In this document: in pieces, positions 60,266-64,000 of the stretch
Position numbering within the stretch: position 1 is the first letter of the stretch
Layout: each line of letters opens with the position of its first letter
Assembly: GCA_965220825.1 (NCBI GenBank)
Contig: OZ244839.1
Span: 1,984,001 to 2,048,000, forward strand
Direction of reading: 5' to 3'
Source of the DNA: G965220825 sp965220825
GTDB lineage: Bacteria; Pseudomonadota; Alphaproteobacteria; UBA828
Length of the DNA stretch: 64,000 nucleotides
Program-made: the position numbers and the translations under genes
Notes under the pieces: model-generated
The model's database searches: none
The model's input: only the letters and a program-made list of their open reading frames with translations
Told to the model about the DNA's origin: nothing

Positions 60266-62917
60266 ATGCTGGACAAGACCTACCGGCCCGCCGAGATCGA
60301 AGCCCGGCTCTACGAAAGATGGGAGCGCGCGGGCGCCTTCGCCGGGCGCAAGGACGCGGGCCCGCCCTACTGCGTCATGATGCCGCCCCCCAACGTGACG
60401 GGCAGCCTCCACATGGGGCACGCGCTCAACAACACATTGCAGGACGTGCTGACGCGCTACCGGCGCAAGACCGGACGCAAGGCGCTCTGGCAGCCCGGCA
60501 TGGACCATGCGGGAATCGCCACCCAGACCGTGGTGGAACGCCAGCTTGCCGACGAGGGAACGGACCGTCGGGCACTGGGCCGCGACGGCTTTGTCGAGCG
60601 GGTCTGGGCCTGGAAGGCGGAATCGGGCGGCGCGATCCAGAACCAGCTGCGCCGCCTCGGCGCCTCGCCCGACTGGTCCCGGGACCGCTTCACCATGGAC
60701 GAGGGGCTGAGCCGGGCGGTGACGCGGGTCTTCGTCTCGCTGCACCGCGAAGGGCTCATCTACCGCGACAAGCGGCTGGTGAACTGGGACCCGGTTCTGC
60801 GCACCGCGATCTCCGATCTGGAGGTCGAGCCGCGGGACGCCCCGGACGGCAGGCTCTGGCATATCCGCTATCCGCTGGCGGACCGGCCGGGCGAGCATAT
60901 CGTGGTTGCGACCACCCGGCCCGAGACCATGCTGGGCGATACGGCCGTCGCCGTCCATCCGGAGGATCCCCGCTACCGGGAATTGGTGGGCGCCCACGCC
61001 CTCCTGCCGCTCGCCGACCGTCGCATCCCGATCGTGGCGGACACCCATGCCGACCCGGAGCAGGGCTCGGGCGCCGTGAAGATCACGCCCGCGCACGACT
61101 TCAACGACTTCGAGGTGGGCCGCCGCCACGATCTCGAAATCATCAACCTGTTCGACGAGCGCGCGCGCCTCAACGACAACGCGCCGCCGGCCTTCCGCGG
61201 CCTGGACCGGATGGAGGCCCGCGAGCGGGTGGTGGAAGCGCTCTCCAAAGCCGGGCTTCTGGACCGGGTGGAGCCTCACGCCCATGTCCTCCCCACGGGC
61301 GATCGTTCCGGCGCCGTCGTCGAGCCCTGGCTCACCGACCAGTGGTATGTGGACGCCGCAACGCTCGCGGGCCCCGCCATAGAGGCCGTCGAAACGGGGC
61401 GCATCCGCTTCGTTCCCAAGCGCTGGGAGAACACCTATTTCGAGTGGATGCGCAATATCCAGCCCTGGTGCATCTCGCGCCAGCTCTGGTGGGGCCACCG
61501 CATCCCCGCCTGGTACGGGCCCGACGGAGTGGTGTTCGTCGCCGAGACGCAAGCGGAGGCGGAAGCCCAGGCCTTGCGCCGCTATGGCGCGGCCACGCCG
61601 CTCGAGCGCGACCCGGACGTGCTGGATACCTGGTTCAGCTCGGGCCTCTGGCCGTTCTCCACCCTCGGCTGGCCCGACCAGGACGAAGCGCTCGCGACCT
61701 ACTATCCCAACGACGACCTGATCACCGGCTTCGACATCATCTTCTTCTGGGTCGCCAGAATGGCGATGCTCGGCCTCCACTTCATGGGCGACATCCCCTT
61801 TCGCACCGTCTACATCCATGCGCTGGTGCGCGACGAAAAGGGGCAGAAGATGTCCAAGAGCCGGGGCAATGTGATCGACCCGCTCTCGCTCATGGACAAA
61901 TATGGCGCGGACGCGCTGCGCTTCACCCTCGCCGCCATGGAAGCCCAGGGGCGCGACATCAAGCTCGCCGAGAGCCGTGTCGCGGGCTACCGGAATTTCG
62001 CGACCAAGCTGTGGAATGCCGCGCGCTTCTGCGAAGCGAACGGGTGCAGGCCCGATGGGGCCTTCGACCCGGCCGGCTGTCGGGAGCGGGTAAACCGCTG
62101 GATCGTCGGCGAGACGGCGCGGGCGGCGGAGGCGGTGACCGCGGCGCTCGAAGCCTATCGCTTCAACGAGGCGGCGGGCGCAATCCACCACTTCACCCGC
62201 GGCGTCTTCTGCGACTGGTACCTCGAGTTCTCCAAGCCGGTGCTCGCCGGCGAGGACGGGCCGGCCAAGGACGAGACGCGGCGTACGGCGGCTTGGGTTC
62301 TGGACAGGATCCTCGGCCTTCTGCATCCCTTCATGCCGTTCGTCACCGAGGAGCTGTGGGGAAGGCTCGCCGATGCGCGCGAGACCGATCTGATCGCGGC
62401 ACCGTGGCCCGCGCCGGGCGACGCACGCGCGGATCCGGAGGCGGACGCGGAATTGGAGTGGGTGGTGCGGTTGATCTCCGAGGTCCGCGCCGTGAGGGCC
62501 GAGCTCGGCGTGCCCGCCGGCGCGCGGATTCCCCTTGGCTTGCAAGGCGCCGCGCCGGAAACGCTGAAGCGCCTCGGCCGGCACCGGGAAGCGGTGCTGC
62601 GACTCGCCCGACTCGCAAGCGCGGACGCGCTGGAAGGCCCGGCGCCCGAGGGCTCCGTCCAGATCGTGCTGGGCGAGGCGACGGCCGTCCTCTCCCTCGC
62701 CGGCGTCGTCGAGTTCGAGAAGGAGCGGGCGCGGCTCGAGAAGGAGATCGGCAAGCTGGAGCGGGAGGCGGCGGCGCTGCAGGCCAAGCTCGGCAACGCC
62801 CGCTTCATCGAGCGCGCACCGGCCCATATCGTGGAGGAGCAGCGCGGGCGGTTGGAGGAAGCGCACACCGCGCGCGCCAAGCTCCAGGCCGTCCTCGCCC
62901 GTATTGCGGTCGCCTGA
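60266..62917 (+). CDS. valS: Valine--tRNA ligase
   Basis: An 883-residue class I synthetase. The HIGH-type motif is in P-P-N-V-T-G-S-L-H-M-G-H (near 35-46) and the K-M-S-K-S loop near 530, with a CP1 editing domain between. The C-terminal 60 or so residues are an Arg/Glu/Ala-rich coiled coil, as usual. Starts 54 bp after popZ, same strand. Confidence 0.96.
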   Translation: MLDKTYRPAEIEARLYERWERAGAFAGRKDAGPPYCVMMPPPNVTGSLHMGHALNNTLQDVLTRYRRKTGRKALWQPGMDHAGIATQTVVERQLADEGTDRRALGRDGFVERVWAWKAESGGAIQNQLRRLGASPDWSRDRFTMDEGLSRAVTRVFVSLHREGLIYRDKRLVNWDPVLRTAISDLEVEPRDAPDGRLWHIRYPLADRPGEHIVVATTRPETMLGDTAVAVHPEDPRYRELVGAHALLPLADRRIPIVADTHADPEQGSGAVKITPAHDFNDFEVGRRHDLEIINLFDERARLNDNAPPAFRGLDRMEARERVVEALSKAGLLDRVEPHAHVLPTGDRSGAVVEPWLTDQWYVDAATLAGPAIEAVETGRIRFVPKRWENTYFEWMRNIQPWCISRQLWWGHRIPAWYGPDGVVFVAETQAEAEAQALRRYGAATPLERDPDVLDTWFSSGLWPFSTLGWPDQDEALATYYPNDDLITGFDIIFFWVARMAMLGLHFMGDIPFRTVYIHALVRDEKGQKMSKSRGNVIDPLSLMDKYGADALRFTLAAMEAQGRDIKLAESRVAGYRNFATKLWNAARFCEANGCRPDGAFDPAGCRERVNRWIVGETARAAEAVTAALEAYRFNEAAGAIHHFTRGVFCDWYLEFSKPVLAGEDGPAKDETRRTAAWVLDRILGLLHPFMPFVTEELWGRLADARETDLIAAPWPAPGDARADPEADAELEWVVRLISEVRAVRAELGVPAGARIPLGLQGAAPETLKRLGRHREAVLRLARLASADALEGPAPEGSVQIVLGEATAVLSLAGVVEFEKERARLEKEIGKLEREAAALQAKLGNARFIERAPAHIVEEQRGRLEEAHTARAKLQAVLARIAVA

Positions 62918-63027
62918 GGCTCCCGGGCCGGGCCTTCGATAGCGCCTTTGATGGAGTCTCGCGGCCTGTGGTAAGAGAGGCGCCTGCCGGCGCGAGCGCT
63001 CCCGGGAGCGGCACCGATGGATTTGTC

Positions 63028-63552
63028 ATGAAACGCGCAATTCGATTTCAGGTCCTGGCGGCGGGTGCGCTTGCCCTTGCACTCTCCGGTGCCGCCTGCG
63101 GGTTCGCCGATCCGGAACAGCCGGAGACGGTCAACCCGCGCTACCGCAACACGCCGATGCCGCAGCAAAGCATCTTCGGGCCCGGCGGCCTGCTCGGAAG
63201 CGGACGGGAGGCGCCCCAGGGCAGCGTCATCGGCGTCAACGGCTTTTTGTGGCGTGCGTCGCTCGATACGATTTCCTTCATGCCGCTTGCCTCGGCCGAC
63301 CCCTTCGGCGGCGTCGTCATCACCGACTGGTACGTTCCGCCGGAGACCCCGAACGAACGCTTCAAGGCGGTCGTCTATATCCTCTCCCGCACGCTGCGGA
63401 CGGACGGATTGCGGGTCATGATATTCCGGCAGAGGCGGGGCGCGGGCGGCGATTGGACGGACGCCGCCGTCGGCGCAGACACGGCGGTCAGCATCGAGAA
63501 CCGCATCCTCGAGCGCGCCCGCCAACTGCGCATCGCGGCGATCGGCGAGTAG
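63028..63552 (+). CDS. DUF3576 family lipoprotein
   Basis: A 174-residue lipoprotein: signal peptide with lipobox L-S-G-A-A-C24, then a compact domain with L-W-R-A-S-L-D-T-I-S-F-M, V-V-I-T-D-W-Y and a C-terminal A-V-S-I-E-N-R-I-L-E-R-A-R. Matches DUF3576, found in alphaproteobacteria between valS and leuS. Probably attached to the outer membrane; function unknown. I chose the ATG at 63028; the longer frame is a shadow of valS. Confidence 0.88.
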   Translation: MKRAIRFQVLAAGALALALSGAACGFADPEQPETVNPRYRNTPMPQQSIFGPGGLLGSGREAPQGSVIGVNGFLWRASLDTISFMPLASADPFGGVVITDWYVPPETPNERFKAVVYILSRTLRTDGLRVMIFRQRRGAGGDWTDAAVGADTAVSIENRILERARQLRIAAIGE

Positions 63553-63591
63553 CGGGCGCGAAAGCCCCGGCGCCGGTCGAGGCGAGCGACC

Positions 63592-64000
63592 ATGGGTGAA
63601 ACCTACGATCCGCGCGCGGTCGAAACCAAGTGGCAGGCCGCTTGGGATGAGGCGGACCTCTTCCGGGCGCCCGACAGCGACCGGCCCACCTACTATGTCT
63701 TGGAGATGTTCCCCTATCCCTCGGGGCGCATCCATATGGGCCATGTGCGCAACTACACCATGGGAGACGTGGTGGCGCGCTACAAGCGGGCGCGCGGCTA
63801 TGACGTGCTGCACCCCATGGGCTGGGACGCGTTCGGCCTGCCGGCGGAGAACGCGGCGTTCGAGCGCGGCATTCACCCCGCCGAGTGGACCTACGGCAAC
63901 ATTGCGACCATGCGCGGCCAGTTGCGCCGGATGGGGCTCTCCATCGACTGGTCGCGCGAGTTCGCCACCTGCCACCCCGGCTACTACCGCCACCAGCAGG
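63592..64000 (+). CDS. leuS: Leucine--tRNA ligase, N-terminal part
   Basis: The first 136 residues of a class I synthetase, cut by the window edge. It starts M-G-E-T-Y-D-P-R-A-V-E-T-K-W-Q and has the HIGH-type motif F-P-Y-P-S-G-R-I-H-M-G-H near 48-59 and M-G-W-D-A-F-G-L-P-A-E-N near 85-96, which identify LeuS rather than ValS or IleS. A purine-rich ribosome site precedes the ATG, 39 bp after the DUF3576 gene. Confidence 0.94.
   Translation, partial: MGETYDPRAVETKWQAAWDEADLFRAPDSDRPTYYVLEMFPYPSGRIHMGHVRNYTMGDVVARYKRARGYDVLHPMGWDAFGLPAENAAFERGIHPAEWTYGNIATMRGQLRRMGLSIDWSREFATCHPGYYRHQQ

Noticed and set aside
59732..62866. A 1044-codon frame on the minus strand
   Set aside because: Antisense to popZ and valS, both clear genes; no family features.
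60121..63027. Long plus-strand frame leading into the DUF3576 gene
   Set aside because: Out-of-frame shadow of valS; the real gene starts at 63028 with a lipoprotein signal peptide.
1..64000. CRISPR arrays, prophage or toxin-antitoxin modules
   Set aside because: No regularly spaced repeats, cas genes, phage structural genes or integrase were found; the only mobile genes are the two transposases.

Overview
The window is GC-rich chromosomal DNA from an alphaproteobacterium, probably Rhodospirillales-like; the family cannot be fixed from sequence alone. The lineage call rests on a SAM-II riboswitch, PopZ (DUF2497), DUF1467 and DUF3576 proteins, the short ProS type, and alphaproteobacterial gene orders (nuoA-N/birA/coaX/rnj/mce/DUF1467; pcm/rhodanese/tolC/popZ/valS/DUF3576/leuS). 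Genes are dense, and many neighbours overlap by 4 bp (ATGA or GTGA).

Layout. 1-12.5 kb: a nine-gene minus-strand catabolic and uptake operon: solute-binding protein, isochorismatase-fold amidase, two Dpp/Opp-type permeases, a fused two-domain ATPase, amidohydrolase, acyl-CoA ligase, a tandem alpha/beta-hydrolase and an FAD-linked oxidase. It converges on a small AhpD-like gene. 12.6-20.4 kb: metZ behind a SAM-II riboswitch and terminator-like hairpin, apaG, folE, trkH, an SDR, a palindromic IS remnant, thrS, and infC with a probable AUA start. 20.4-24.4 kb: amidotransferase, lolD, lolC/E, proS. 24.5-29.1 kb: an envelope lipoprotein cluster (LpoB, COG3014, YcfL and two more) plus tag, lying where proS would often follow DUF1467 directly. 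29.1-47.1 kb: DUF1467, mce, rnj, coaX, birA and all fourteen NADH dehydrogenase I genes (nuoN back to nuoA). 47.2-48.9 kb: tRNA-Asp, tRNA-Val, HU and a DMT transporter. 49.2-51.8 kb: zur-znuC-znuB-hisI. 51.8-54.2 kb: DAO-type oxidoreductase, OFA-type MFS transporter, tRNA-Cys. 54.3-56.7 kb: two complete insertion sequences side by side (IS481-type and IS256-type), each with inverted repeats and a target duplication. 56.9-64 kb: pcm, rhodanese, tolC, a non-autonomous IS derivative, popZ, valS, a DUF3576 lipoprotein and the start of leuS.

Most of the window is housekeeping (respiration, translation, lipoprotein export, envelope, methionine, folate and histidine synthesis). The strongest candidate for undescribed biology is the first operon. 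Its transporter ATPase looks asymmetric, and two of its enzymes lack textbook catalytic residues, so neither substrate nor chemistry can be read from homology. The second is a palindrome-carrying miniature element built from IS481-type ends, present at 59.4 kb and in partial form at 17.6 kb.
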